Positions 12,901-24,575 of a stretch of DNA of 64,000 nt are shown one piece after another. The notes under the pieces are model-generated. The model did not search any database. It was not told the DNA's origin and saw nothing but the letters and a program-made list of their open reading frames with translations. The number at the start of each line of letters is the position of its first letter. The first letter of the stretch is position 1. The translations under genes and the position numbers were made by a program. Source of the stretch: Lobosporangium transversale (lineage: Eukaryota; Mortierellomycota; Mortierellomycetes; Mortierellales; Mortierellaceae). The stretch covers positions 62,001-126,000 of the forward strand of contig NW_019029026.1 in the NCBI RefSeq assembly GCF_002105155.1, given 5' to 3'.

Positions 12901-15623
12901 ATGATCCTGATTATGGTCGAAGTGACGAAGATGAAAAGTCGCGGCTCTCAATAGCCAATAATGATAAAAGCGGAACAGTAGGATCTCTTGCTGCTTCCCA
13001 GGTCCTCGGAGGGTCCAGGACGTCAAAAGCTGCTCTAGCTCATCAGAAGCATTATACCCCGGGGGCTCCACTTGCGCCCATGTTCATTGTCAACCGCCTT
13101 CTTCCATTTGTGAGCAAACTAGGTGCCAAGACATCTGCTATGCGAAAGGTGTCGGCCCTCAATTTTGTCTATACCATCTGCAAATACTGGTCGCTCAAGC
13201 GAGAATCACGCCGTGGTGCCCCTCTATTAAAACGGCTGCATCTGGAACCCTGGACAGCATCAGCTTCTGCACATCGACAGACTGAAGAAGAGAAGCTTAA
13301 AAAGTTACAGACACAGCTACTTCTGCGCGGCGACTTGGAGAAAGTCAGGATGCTTGCTGAACTGGTGAGAAAACGCGAGAGGGCTAAGCTGAAGCGACAA
13401 GAGTTACAAAATCGTTACCTTTGCAAGATCATGTTTCCGCTCAAGACAATCCTTGAGGACACTCTTGCAGAACTAGAGAAGTGGGTTCCTTATTGTTATT
13501 CTAACTTGAATACATCAACTCTCTTTTTTTGTGCAGCAGATCTTATTTTATATGAAACATTACTCATACCTTTATTTTACATCTCCCTTTATTTTAGATT
13601 GGACAGACAAAAGTATTTTGCGTATCCCATTTCGACTGAGGAAGTCAAGGATTACCATGAAATTATCAAAAATCCCATATGCTTTCAAACTATGAATGAA
13701 AAACTTGCAGCTCACAAATATCAAAGTATAGAAGAGTTCGCGGTAAGTCACAGACTTGAGTTTTCTTCATTCCTTTGATCACATTGCAAAGTACCGTGTT
13801 TTTCTGGTCGCTAACATCATCTGGCTATAAATTGTACGTAGGATGATGCTCGTCGTATATATCATAACTGCCTGACTTACAACAAAGTTGATACGCCCTA
13901 CTACCGTGCGGCTAGTCGACAATTAAAACAAGCCGAGCCCTTGCTTCAAAAAGCCAAAGAAGACTATGAGTGTCTTGAAATTGACCCACGCACAGGATTT
14001 TTGGCTATACCTATTGACCCTGAGATTTTTACATACAACTTGATTCCATTTCATAAATCAGAGGATGATGAGTCAGCCACGGCAATAGTACAGGAAAAAG
14101 CTGTGTCAGAGGATGCGGTGTCAACTCCGGCTTCGAGCCATTCATCCAAGCCCAAGCGTAAAGAAGTCACGCTGGAGACCCCGAAGATCCCTTTTGTAAC
14201 CTCAAGAGCACTTCGAGCTACTTCAGGAAGAACGGCACTTAAAAGTGGAGGGCCTACTGCTCCGCTCTCGCCTCAGGAAACTAGGCGAGGACTGAACCAG
14301 ACTCCTGGCTTCCGTGCACCATCAAGGTCTGCTGTTCGGCCCGAGGTACCCAAACTCAAGACAGCTACAATGACGCGCGCTGATGTAGCCAAGGCCCGAC
14401 AAGCAGGTGAAAGTAGCGCTGTATTGACGACACTTGATGAGGAGGATCTATTGGAGAAGTTGAAGCAAAAGTCGAAAAAGTCAAGATCTTTGGCTGTCAA
14501 TCTACAATCCCGTCTTAAGCCGTCTATTGTTGATAAGGTAGTGGAGGTAATCAATAAACCTGCACCGAAAGGATGGGCATACGTAGTTGTGGAAGGAGAA
14601 GAAGATTCAACAGAAGGGGAAGATGAAGCTGAGGATGAAGCTGGCTCGGTGCAAGCAGAAATGGACCCAGAGGCCCTGGCACTGGCAAAAGCCAAGGAGG
14701 AGCACAATATGCGTCGCAAGATGGAGAGAAAGGCGGAAGCCCTGAAAAAGAAGCTAGCCAAGGAGAAACGAGCTAAGGAGAGGGCTGAAAAATACGCACA
14801 GATGAAGGCTATGAAGACTCTTACAGCAGCATCTCCGCAACCATCAGGATCAACAAGAAGCTTGAGTAGCGGTGCGCTTCCACCAGCGAAGTTGCCAAGT
14901 CAAGAAAGCAGATATGTCACATTAAGATCAAGAAGGGGGCACCCTGGTCAGCAATCAAAGGAAAGAGAAATTCCATCCAATGATTCAGCCAAACCGCAGA
15001 AGCAACAGGAGTGTGATCTCGCTGACGGTGTTAAAGACATAATGACTAGGACCTCTGTGGAGCCTATGGACCCCAAGGGACTGACTTTTGTAGACCAGAA
15101 GGATTCCTTATCTGCTGTGGAGCATGGTGATCTGGCTGCTGAGAATGAAGAGAAACTTAGGCATGTGACAGCGCAGGCATTGTCAACATCAGAGCGCTTA
15201 TCAAGAGGCAAACAGAGGAGAGCTGATTCGGAGGAAGATACTATCAGCAATCACTTAGGAAAGCTAAATGTTACTGGTTCTGACTCCAACGCGAACGTTA
15301 CAGGAGAAATCGGTGATACCGAGAATGATATTTCGTACCGGAATCACCATGGAACTGATGTCCTACCCATGCTAGATGAAAGATCCGTTATCACAGAGTT
15401 GGAGCCGCCACGCAAGAGGCAGAAACGAACGGGTTCAGGAAGGATTCCAGTTCCTGCCAAAGACGATACTGAGGGTGAATCGACCGTGACGCGTCGTTTA
15501 CGGTCGACAGAGACTGCTACGTTTGGACCATCTTCTTTGCCTTCTGCATTGAGCCAGCGGCGTAGTAGTTTTGCAAGTCAACGTGGCTTCACTAAAGGAG
15601 TCAGTGACATGTCTGGAGAGTAA
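9986..15623 (+). CDS. BRPF-type PHD/bromodomain chromatin reader, 1603 aa
   Basis: Scaffold of MYST acetyltransferase complexes (animal BRPF1-3/peregrin; yeast Nto1 in NuA3), reading histone H3 in the nucleus. Nine exons: 9986-10065, 10164-11533, 11603-11671, 11776-11891, 12022-12154, 12253-12683, 12795-13480, 13598-13742, 13842-15623, all phase-consistent (4812 nt). Domains in order: an N-terminal C2H2 finger (about 36-62, as in BRPF1); a long disordered acidic linker; an enhancer-of-polycomb segment ([20 protein letters not shown], about 487-545); a PHD finger ([13 protein letters not shown] then [15 protein letters not shown]); an extended PHD ([14 protein letters not shown] then CHKH); a coiled coil; a bromodomain (about 960-1045, with YFAYPIS and YNKVDTPYY); and a basic, disordered ~550-residue tail. 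The whole PHD-knuckle-ePHD module is intact, so I expect it to be functional. No PWWP domain was seen at the end. Confidence 0.93.
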
Positions 15624-16119
15624 AGAAACGCTCGTCACCGCGCGACTTTTCATCTCCAGCAATTAATGTCGAATATGAAAAAAAAGAAATAAAAATAGGT
15701 CACCACACCTCTCCAAATGTACTCTATTAGGAAATCGGATTATTTTATTTACATTTACCGACGGTATAGCATTTGACTAGTATTTTCAGTTTCTCCAATG
15801 TTTGGCTCATGCCATTTTATGATTATATAATTATGATCCAAAGAGCTTCAGCTACCGCTGTATGCACCTGGCATGAATAAGGACAGATCCCCTAGGCCGC
15901 CGCATCGTCCGGTTTATAAATCTAGAAAATGCGGTAATTGAGATCGTTCCTGGTGTTGAGTAACAACAACCCATAAATGTCAATACTAGTTAGAATCCGA
16001 ACTGATGCTTGCGAAGTAAAATAGAGCGCTAACGCTAACGTAGCCATGGAGGAGATCATCAAACTTTTACCATAACAATTGCCTAACATCTCAGTAACAT
16101 TTTTTTTCCTCTTTTTTCA
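15624..16119. other. Convergent intergenic region
   Basis: This ~500-base stretch separates the 3' ends of the BRPF-type gene and ORC2, which are transcribed toward each other. AATAAA-like A-rich motifs near 15680 could serve polyadenylation of the plus-strand gene. No further gene seen. Confidence 0.45.
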
Positions 16120-17949
16120 TTAGTTCATCTTCTCAATAATGCCTTCGAGAATACTTGCTGAAAGAGGAATATACAAAATCTCCACCCCGTCGGGTCCTTT
16201 CTTGGATTGCACGATTCGGTGGTCTCTAAACTCAGTCAGCTGTGTTCGGAATGTCAAAGCATTGCTGACAAGGAAGTTCTCCTGACATTTCTTGAACAAC
16301 GTGTTGTAGGGCATACCCAAGTCTAGCTGATTTTTGGTTACTGTGCCGGAGCCAGATTCAGCGGTTATCTCTTGCTCCGCTTGAATCTGATGCTCTGCAA
16401 GAATCTTGAACAGACCCCTGCCGTTTGACGTCAAACTCGCCAACACAAACTGGATACCTCTCGGCCCGAGCTCACCCTGACGGACCATAATAGAGTTTTC
16501 AAAGCTTGTTTCTGTCAAATAAGGCTTAAACGTCGTGAGCTCATGCCAGACCCAACGGAATCGTGCAGCTTTGACTGTATCCCAGAGGATGTTGGCATTG
16601 ATATGATCTATGGAGGCTATAAGATGGATTTGAGGACATGAAGCCAAAAGACTAAGTGCGGACTGAGATTTTTCTGAACGTAGACTTGCTCCATCAATAT
16701 TATGGATGAGTAAATATATCTTTTGAATTGCGCGATCAGGTTGCGAAAAGTAGGCTTGTATAAGCGCAATTTGTTCCTGTAATGTCCCTGTGGGTTTGCT
16801 GTGCCCTAGGGCCCCTGAGCTAATCTTGTCGAGTACCTCCTTGACCGTCACTGTCGGAAAATATCCGTTAACAATAATCAAGGGTGCATCCGTAAGCGTT
16901 ATCATGGCGAACTTTGTGAGTAGCAGACGCTTGGAACCATAGCCATACATTAACAAATTGAATCCAGAGACGAGCTCGAAGTACCACTGGGAAAATTGTT
17001 CCTCATATAGAAGATTCAACATTTCCATCTCTGCTGCATGCTTAACAGGGGCTTGCTTCATGGCTTGGATAAAATCAGTGTGCTCCAGAGTTGGTAACTT
17101 TGATAGGGTGTTATTGGATGTCCTTGATTTTTGATATAAATCCTGGAAATATCGCTCCGCACCCATTTCATCTTCCTCGAAGAACGACTTTTGTGGCTCA
17201 TTCGCATCATGAACTATGGTATCTCTAAAGCTATCCTGCCTCTTCTTCTCGTTATCAGATTCGCTTTCAATGTCTGAATTGTCCTCACTTTCTTGTCCAT
17301 CGTCATCGTCATCATCCATGTTCTCGTCTTCGTCCTCTCCTGAGCTTGCCTGGTTCATTCTTGATATCGTCTGTGTATAGCGTCTTCTCTTGGCTTCTCG
17401 ATCAGCTAATGATCTTTTAGCTACAATACTATCGCGCGTTCCCGAGCTTATTTCCAACCCAGATCCGCTGAACTGCTGCTGTTTCTGAGATGTGGACAAG
17501 GAGCTTTGACCTTGGTGGTGATGCTGCTGTTGCTCGATCAAAGCTTTAAGACCTGCATATTTGCGTTGTGCTTGAAACCCAAAAACCTCGCGACCACGCG
17601 CGTGAGCATGAGCGGCGATATTTGGATCTTGCGAACCATCACTTGCGGTCGCGCCGTCATCCCTTTTGGATGTTTTTTCTCCAGGTAAAAAAACATCCTG
17701 TAATCCAGGGTTGGTTTCAAAGTCTTCTTCGCGAGAATCTTTGGCTTTTGTTGCAGTTATGAAGCTGTTCGGTTTATTCACAGTCAATCCTGAATATATA
17801 TCTACGTGTCTACCACGGGATGCGTGTGCTGGCAATGCCTTCCTAAGGCGTTTACAGATCACAGCTTCTCTTTCTGCATCCTGAACCGAAACGATACAGG
17901 TGAAATGTATAGGAATCTCATCATTCCCCTGGTAAGTAATGGTAACCAT
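16120..17949 (-). CDS. ORC2: Origin recognition complex subunit 2, 609 aa
   Basis: ORC2 is a core subunit of the six-protein complex that marks replication origins and loads MCM helicases. The gene is a single exon. The N-terminal ~290 residues are disordered, with Gln/His-rich and Asp/Glu-rich segments and basic patches. The conserved part begins near DFIQAMKQAP and contains the degenerate AAA+ P-loop GYGSKRLLL, PLIIVNGYFPT, the Sensor-like region IYLLIHNIDGASLR, and HLIASIDHINANILWD, followed by a winged-helix C terminus. I start at the ATG giving MVTITYQG; an upstream in-frame extension would translate through a run of about 21 A and is unlikely. That poly(A) run sits just before the start codon in the mRNA sense. 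The promoter is shared with the divergent eL39 gene. Confidence 0.93.
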   Translation of the reverse strand: MVTITYQGNDEIPIHFTCIVSVQDAEREAVICKRLRKALPAHASRGRHVDIYSGLTVNKPNSFITATKAKDSREEDFETNPGLQDVFLPGEKTSKRDDGATASDGSQDPNIAAHAHARGREVFGFQAQRKYAGLKALIEQQQHHHQGQSSLSTSQKQQQFSGSGLEISSGTRDSIVAKRSLADREAKRRRYTQTISRMNQASSGEDEDENMDDDDDDGQESEDNSDIESESDNEKKRQDSFRDTIVHDANEPQKSFFEEDEMGAERYFQDLYQKSRTSNNTLSKLPTLEHTDFIQAMKQAPVKHAAEMEMLNLLYEEQFSQWYFELVSGFNLLMYGYGSKRLLLTKFAMITLTDAPLIIVNGYFPTVTVKEVLDKISSGALGHSKPTGTLQEQIALIQAYFSQPDRAIQKIYLLIHNIDGASLRSEKSQSALSLLASCPQIHLIASIDHINANILWDTVKAARFRWVWHELTTFKPYLTETSFENSIMVRQGELGPRGIQFVLASLTSNGRGLFKILAEHQIQAEQEITAESGSGTVTKNQLDLGMPYNTLFKKCQENFLVSNALTFRTQLTEFRDHRIVQSKKGPDGVEILYIPLSASILEGIIEKMN

Positions 17950-18222
17950 ACTTTTTTTTTTTTTTTTTTTTTTGAAAGAGAGGTTATTGCTCGTGAAATA
18001 GAACAAAAGACTAATCTTTTAAGAGTAATGTAGTAGTAAATTCGGCCCACACGACATACCTGATGTATGAATGTAATGTTGAAAAGGCACTTTTTGGTGG
18101 CGTGCGTCGAAGATGGTTAATTGAATAGTGGCTTAGGTCACATGCCAATAGATCAAGTCAAAAGCATTCTGCGTCTGTGAACAACGTTTGTCCCTTCTCT
18201 CTTTGGAAATAGATTAATTTCA

Positions 18223-19143
18223 ATGGTACTACATTTTTCAAGTCGTAGTTGTTGAAACATCCGTCTCTACCCATCAATCGATCCATCAATCAATCCATCA
18301 ATTACTCGTTTGATTGCAAGGATAATATACGGCAGGGCTAGTTTCAAATTATGGCTAGTTTTTTTTTCTTTTTTTTCTTTTATTTATGACAACTCCCACA
18401 TGCACTGAGGCGGTCATCTGAATCAACATCAGATATTTACTTTTTAATTTACACAAGCCAGCATATTCTTCCTTAATATGGACCCCGGAGACTCACTATC
18501 CCTCAAATTCGAGACATGGAAAAAAAGGAATCTGTTGACCTGTTGAACACGCTAAAATTTTGAAATTCATACAGTACTCGGTAGAAAGGATGGCATGTCT
18601 GACAGCTACAAGAATCATCGGGACTGGTTACTGATCAACACCATACTTTGATCAGGCCAAAACCAATAACCAGTAACTCGTGTTTAGAAGCGTATTACGA
18701 ATCGGGTTTTATATTTATGTTTATTTATTGTGATGAGTGAGGTGATGAAATCATAAAGTACATTCTGGAACAAGCAGGAAAACAGGATTATCAACATCTG
18801 TGCGAGAAACTTCATCTATCTTTGTTAACACCATATTACAATGACTTATCACCTCGGATTGCCTCTAACTATTTTATCTTAGCCTTCCAACAAGTCGTTC
18901 ATCATCAAGCGCAAGCTCGGAAAGAAGCAGAAGCAGAACCGCCCTCTGCCTAACTGGTGCCGCATGCGTACCGACAACAAGGTATAGTTTTTGTTTTTTA
19001 TTTTTGTCCAGAAGATCTGAGTTTAATTAATCCTGGTGGAATCTGTCTGGCCATCTTTTTTAATCTTATACCGTTGTTATTGATACTAGATCCGTTACAA
19101 CGCTAAGCGTCGTCACTGGCGCCGTACCAAGTTGGGCATCTAA
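18223..19143 (+). CDS. RPL39: 60S ribosomal protein eL39, 51 aa
   Basis: eL39 lines the ribosomal peptide exit tunnel. Exons 2 and 3 (18883-18981, 19090-19143) encode [15 protein letters not shown] and [16 protein letters not shown], unmistakable eL39. The first residue must come from an upstream exon. I choose ATG 18223-18225 followed directly by GTACTAC, making a 657-base intron after the start codon; this gives 51 aa, the universal eL39 length. The same 13 bases, CAATGGTACTACA, surround the start-codon intron of Pam16 in this window, which supports the choice. An alternative ATG followed by GT lies at about 18112. Start-codon introns are common in fungal ribosomal protein genes. Confidence 0.85.
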
Positions 19144-19410
19144 GCTCTCTGCCTATGCACTTGGACAGTTGGAGTTCATTTATGAGTTGGTCTTTTCTAC
19201 TGTTCCATAAAGGTCACAGCGTTCGCTGCGTTTGAAAATATTTCTATTTTTTTTTATTGTGATTTTGCTGTAAAGATATAAGTTGTGAATACATGTGATA
19301 GCCTGATGGAAGGGGTAGCTTTATTCATCAATTAGGAGGGTACAAACGGAGAAAAAAGATTGAGATGGGGAGATGATTATGTTTGAGCATGAGCAATCAT
19401 TAGATGGTAT

Positions 19411-19976
19411 CTACACTGAAACGTAACCGCGACTACTTGTGAAACGTCCCGTAACAGAGTCCCAGACATGACGTACAACATCAACAACAAGATTTGGGAA
19501 GTCTCTCCAAAAGTCTATAGTCAACGGGTAATAATAACTTGTTAGAGCAAACAAACTGAAGTAAATCGCTATATTACGCTACATGCACTAGAGAATACTT
19601 ACCGACGTGGGGAATCATGTCCACACCCGTGGCACCATATACCTTATGGTTATATGCAGCTCCGGCGATTAGATAAATGAGGGCAAATATGGATAGCACA
19701 GTCAAGAAAGTTCTAAATCCCCCCATACCTTCAGTAGTTGGGACCTGAATTTGTTGGCTGAATAAGCGAGGAATAAGAATGTGCTGTTAGCTGTTTTCTG
19801 CTGCGTGACTCTAATGTCAAATTATTGATTGCTGTTCTTCGACACTGTGTCTCGGTAGACTTACGGGCAAGCATGTCCAGATTTCCACGAAAAATACACG
19901 ACACCGTTTTCATATTTGGTCAGTGTTGGACCAACTGTTTCGTCCGTCTTGAAAAGAAAAAAGTGATTGAATCGAC

Positions 19977-20010
<34 letters not shown>

Positions 20011-20815
20011 CGTTACTTTACAGTCGACATCAGATCCAGCACTTGCTCCCTCATTTTACGAGAAAATCTTGCTGTCAATGCTCTTACCACAGCCATATCA
20101 CAAATAAAAGTAATTGTAGCTGACTGATTCTGACCATCAATATTCCCTCCTCTCAGTGTCAAATTCCAAGGTACTAAACCAAAGAAGAAAAAGATGTGGT
20201 AGTAAAATTCATGAGTTCCTCCTCATTGTAAAAGTCAACGTAATTGTTCGTTGCATTTCTCTTTTGTCGCCTACATTCTTTTACATCCTCAATTTTTTCA
20301 GCTCGCACCACAGTTGGTGCCACGTCTCTCGCGATCGGACGGAGAGTCACAGTTATGGGTTCACCTTCGTCGCGGACGAGCTTAGTATCCTGGCAAACCC
20401 ACGTGCCGGCTTTACAATGCGACTTTGCCTCACCTTCCGGAAAGGCAATAGCCTGGCATGGGTTCAATTCATAATCAACGCGGATCTTGTTTGGATGTTC
20501 CTCCCTAACTTCTCCTTTAATAGTATATGTACTAGGTATCAACCAAGAGAGAAAAAAAAGAGACGCATCAATATGACTTCAGTAAGATCGAAAGCTTACT
20601 ATTGCTGCTAATTAGAGGGAGGACTCTGGAGCCTCTTTTTGTTCCTTTGTTGCTTACTTCGCCTTGAAAGCTGAGATGTTATAAGTATGGCCTTCGAGCG
20701 AGATATTTGCACAATCGTAGGGTGCAGGTGTTTCACCCTGAGCATTCGCAGTCGACTGCAGTGTAACAACGACAGCCAATGTAGCGATGGCCAAACGGAA
20801 GTAGAATTGAGTCAT
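19411..20815 (-). CDS. ATG27: Autophagy protein ATG27-like, 280 aa
   Basis: ATG27 is a type I membrane protein that cycles between Golgi, endosomes and the pre-autophagosomal site and helps Atg9 traffic. Six exons: 20815-20658, 20531-20275, 20173-20088, 19947-19865, 19757-19603, 19514-19411 (843 nt, all phases agree). Features: a signal peptide ending near TANAQG; a mannose-6-phosphate-receptor-homology lumenal domain with LNPCQAI, CKAGTWVCQ, LPWNLTLRGGNI, ATITFICD and VVYFSWKSGHACP; one transmembrane helix (FLTVLSIFALIYLIAGAAY); and the cytosolic sequence VYGATGVDMIPHVDFWRDFP that typifies the family. Cysteine pairs of the MRH fold are present. Intron 3 carries a 29-base poly(T) tract in the sense direction. 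Shares a ~246-base divergent promoter with the F-box gene. Confidence 0.9.
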
Positions 20816-20889
20816 TGACGAATGTATTGAGCAGAATAAAATGGGTACAGGAGTAAGGGAGACAGAACGAGTTTCTTCAAGCTTCTGTT

Positions 20890-20927
<38 letters not shown>

Positions 20928-20928
<1 letters not shown>

Positions 20929-20933
20929 ACGTG
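20928..20933. promoter_or_regulatory. E-box (CACGTG) in the ATG27/F-box divergent promoter
   Basis: A perfect CACGTG palindrome, with flanking TCACGTGAT, lies about midway between two divergent genes. Fungal bHLH factors (Cbf1, Pho4, Ino2/4 types) bind this core. It may serve either gene; which factor binds is unknown. Confidence 0.3.
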
Positions 20934-21061
20934 ATAGGGTCTATCCTTCAATGTACCTGTCTGTAACCTTTTCTATTCTCTTCATTCAACCCATTTCGCT
21001 TCAACCTTGAAGGCTGTGCGTCCATGTGACATTGTTATAAACAATCGAACCCCTTCCATTC

Positions 21062-23122
21062 ATGGCTGGCCTATATCCTCATCCATCACACTTAAACCTA
21101 GTCCAAGTCCGAAAGGAAGAGGTGCATTACGCAATGAAGAGACATGTGACAGACTTTGAAACTGACACCGACTGTGCTACCGTGACCACAACTACAATCA
21201 CCCCCACAGCAGAAATTGCGGTGACAATGACAATGGCTTCAGTTTCAACATCAACGCCAGCTCTTCCTGGAACTGCTCCTAAACCTAATTTAACCGCCGC
21301 CAGGTGTCACATCTCGAAATTACCTGCCGAACTTGCGTTTATAATCCTCACTTATTTACCCTATCGCAGCCTCGTTGCTCTATCTCGGGTTGATCGGCAC
21401 TGGAGACAATCCACTTTTCAGCGGGATTATATCTTATGGTACAAGTTATGCATAAGACATGGTTTTATTCCTCTTGCAGCAGCAGGAGAGAATAATACGA
21501 CAGACGCATCGGTTAACAACAGTTGTGGCCTTTACCGTCTACACCTGCAAGATGTACAGAGTCAGCTACCTGGGCTTGCAAGGGCGCTGCTACAAAGCAG
21601 TAGGCGTATATCTTCATCTTCAACTTCGTCATCCCAGCAGTCTTCTCCCGGAGCACTATCAGGGACATCCTCCCCTCTATTAGTTGATTTGAACGATGAT
21701 TCATCCATTGAACAGCATACCACAAAGAAAAAACGCATGTGCATTTCCACTTTAAACTCCACTTCTTCTTTTTCGCCGCCTTCTCAGCCTTTTCAAGGGC
21801 GGGTTGAGAGCTGGAGAGACTATTTTGAGGTCATGATGACGCTTGAACGAAAGTGGATTGAGGGTAAGCCCAATATCAGAAGTCTTCGTGAACATACAGA
21901 AGCAGTACTCTGTGTCAAGATCCTTCCACAATCGAATCGGATAGTCAGTGGTGATCGCTTGGGCTATCTTAAAGTTTGGTGTGCTCTAACGGGCGTCTGT
22001 CTCAAGACATTCAAGCATCATATGATGGGCATCTCATCTCTTGTGATGCAAGATGATATTCTTGTAAGCGGTTCATGGGATAGTACTATTATTATTTGGC
22101 GGCAGCTGCAAGAGGCACCCTATCTCAAACCCTCCAAGGTTGTCGACCTGGGTGAGCAGGTTATGAGTATGGATTTGGATTCGAATATGGACTTGGTCAT
22201 TGGTGCTGTTAGTGGTCTTGTCAAAGTATTCTCTATCAAGACCTTATCTTCCATGAACACGTTCCGAAGCCCTCTCCCTCACTTATGCACAGCAGTCTCC
22301 CTCAGCAACACTAAAGTTGAAGCCGCGATTGGACTTAACTATTATGCCTGGGATCGGGCGAGCAACGCTCAAGTAGGCTTTATAGGCGATGCGCACTTTG
22401 ACAATATCTCATGCATGAAGGTCGATGTTGGAAAGAGACTTATTTTCACAGGGTCACTGGATAGCAAAGTGCGGATTTTCAGTTGGGAAACCAAGCCCAT
22501 GCTCTTGAGGCAGTACGGAGGCCATCGAAGTGGTGTACGCTGCATGGCTCTACGGGACAACATGATCATCACTGGGTCCACTGATAAAACATGTTTGATT
22601 ACATTTCGTGGTCGGCATGAATCGTACAGGAGCGACGCAACAACACCATTAGACGGAGTTCAAGATGGGTATGAAGATGAGACTGAACACATTGCTCAGC
22701 CAGTATCTCTCTTAAATCAATCTTATGTGAATGCAGTGGACGCGGACACAAGTATGGTGGTGACTGGTGCTGAAGATGGGGTTGTCAGGATATTCGATTT
22801 TGGTTGTGATCTTTGGAAACCGCCTACACCCTCCTCTCCTACGTTATGCGGACAGGCTTCATTAATCTCATCCACATCATCTACATGTGTACTGATGGCG
22901 CGGCCTGGTAGAAATAAAATCTCCGTGGGTAATCGCCGCCAAACCTGGGGTACTTCTGCCTTGGCTGTGCTAACTCGGGCGAGGTCAATTTTGAGCGAAT
23001 CACTGGCGCAACATAACATAGATCAAGATTCATCAAAAACAACACCACTGGCTTGGATGAACGTTGATGAGATATACCAGCGCATGATCGAGTGGGAGCT
23101 CCAACCCGTCAGGTTGGTTTAG
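21062..23122 (+). CDS. F-box and WD40-repeat protein, 686 aa
   Basis: Probable substrate receptor of an SCF ubiquitin ligase. An F-box lies at about residues 80-130 (ISKLPAELAFIILTYLPYRS), for Skp1 binding. After a Ser-rich linker, about seven degenerate WD40 blades start near LREHTEAVLCVKILP (residue 275) and include VSGDRLGYLKVW, VSGSWDSTIIIW, FTGSLDSKVRIF and VTGAEDGVVRIF. The first in-frame ATG is used; a second at 21134 is possible. The continuous frame ends at 23120-23122. However, splicing CAG|GTTGGT at 23112/23113 to an acceptor at 23209 keeps phase and adds 38 codons ending at 23327, so the true C terminus may be longer (722 aa). Resembles Cdc4/Met30-class proteins in layout only; no specific orthology is claimed. 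Confidence 0.85.
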   Translation: MAGLYPHPSHLNLVQVRKEEVHYAMKRHVTDFETDTDCATVTTTTITPTAEIAVTMTMASVSTSTPALPGTAPKPNLTAARCHISKLPAELAFIILTYLPYRSLVALSRVDRHWRQSTFQRDYILWYKLCIRHGFIPLAAAGENNTTDASVNNSCGLYRLHLQDVQSQLPGLARALLQSSRRISSSSTSSSQQSSPGALSGTSSPLLVDLNDDSSIEQHTTKKKRMCISTLNSTSSFSPPSQPFQGRVESWRDYFEVMMTLERKWIEGKPNIRSLREHTEAVLCVKILPQSNRIVSGDRLGYLKVWCALTGVCLKTFKHHMMGISSLVMQDDILVSGSWDSTIIIWRQLQEAPYLKPSKVVDLGEQVMSMDLDSNMDLVIGAVSGLVKVFSIKTLSSMNTFRSPLPHLCTAVSLSNTKVEAAIGLNYYAWDRASNAQVGFIGDAHFDNISCMKVDVGKRLIFTGSLDSKVRIFSWETKPMLLRQYGGHRSGVRCMALRDNMIITGSTDKTCLITFRGRHESYRSDATTPLDGVQDGYEDETEHIAQPVSLLNQSYVNAVDADTSMVVTGAEDGVVRIFDFGCDLWKPPTPSSPTLCGQASLISSTSSTCVLMARPGRNKISVGNRRQTWGTSALAVLTRARSILSESLAQHNIDQDSSKTTPLAWMNVDEIYQRMIEWELQPVRLV

Positions 23123-23426
23123 TTTTTTACTTTATCTTTGTTATTTTCTTTTTATTACTTTTTGATATGTGAGTGTAAGACTTACCTTTATTCGTGATTT
23201 GTCTTGTAGTCAAGGATCAACCCCAAAGCATACGCTTAATCTTGCCCTGCACATGATGGCTAAATCAAAATCACCAATGATCTTATTAGATAGCACTGTC
23301 AGTCCACATCGATTTGCAGTGAAGTAAAGCACATACATTAATACATAGAAGAAACTTGATAAAAAAAATATAAAAAAAAAAGTCTTTATATTATACTATC
23401 TATTAATGTAGAGATGTATCATCTAC

Positions 23427-24544
23427 TTAAACGATCGTATTTTCCGTCAAGTCTACATCCGTGTCCATATCCATGCCCATAGTTGCGTCCAGCTGGGCTT
23501 GTATTTCTTGCAAGCGTTGAAGAGCAGCCTTGGCAGTTGGTCTCTGTTCTGGATCTGCCTGACACATATCCTTCAGCAGTTGAATGACTTGAATTGGAAC
23601 AACCTCGCCATTTAAAAACCTCATGACGATCTCTCCGCTCTTACGCTGCTCGTCCTTGCGTGGTGTCGAGCGAGCAGCTGATGATTTGACAGTGGGCGAT
23701 GGCAGAGGTAGGGGCGATATAGGAGTCGAAGGCTGTGATGATCGAGCAGACCTCTCTGGAGAGTGACCATTTAAAAAATGATTGTTTGATGTATTAAAGG
23801 ATATTATAGGGCTTTTATACAGCCCTGTGGCTCCAGCTGAAGAGGTTGCTGAGCAAATAGAGGTTGGACTAAGGCAAGAACGAGCAACTGCAAGCTGTGT
23901 ATTGATTGGAGGAAGGTTAAGAGTGTGTAAAGCAGAGAATGACGCTCGTGTTGAGCGAGGACCGCCTTGTCTACGCTCCTTCGACTCATTATTGTTAATA
24001 ATTGATGCCTGGGCCTGAGCTTGAGCAGCCGACGAAGCAGATAAACGACTGCTTGGTGTTACTTTGGGGATTGGGCCTCGATCATGAACCCAGCTTTGGT
24101 CTTCCCAGAGCCAAAATCCACCCTTCTTAATCCAAACAATCATCTCGATCATGCTCTTAACTTTGTGAAAAGGCTCATGTGCGGTCAAGCCAATGACATA
24201 TAGCGATACCCCAAGAGAATAAATGTCAATGGGTCGGCCATAATAAGCACACGTCGATGATGAAGCAAACATCTCGGGAGCAGAATAAGGAGGCGTTCCT
24301 CGGCCACGTCCTTCCTCCAGCGAGAAGCAATCCTTTGCTTTGGATTTCTCTGCTTCGATGATATCGCCTATAATGGAGCCTGTAGTATCTGGAGTGCTCA
24401 AAAAACGCCCTGCACCAAAATCCGAGAGCTTAGCATCAAGGAAAGAGTCGAGCTAGAACAGTGTGAAAGTTGGAAGTTGGAAGTTGATTGATGGTTTCAA
24501 TAACAAAGAACCAGGCTCTGTCTTTATGTACTACACATCTATCG

Positions 24545-24575
<31 letters not shown>

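Noticed and set aside
16120-18006. ORC2 start upstream of the poly(A) run
   Set aside because: It would encode a poly-lysine stretch from a homopolymer; the downstream ATG is the better start.
18226-18882. Possible box C/D snoRNA in the eL39 intron (GTGATGA motif near 18730)
   Set aside because: No CTGA D box or terminal stem at suitable spacing was found.
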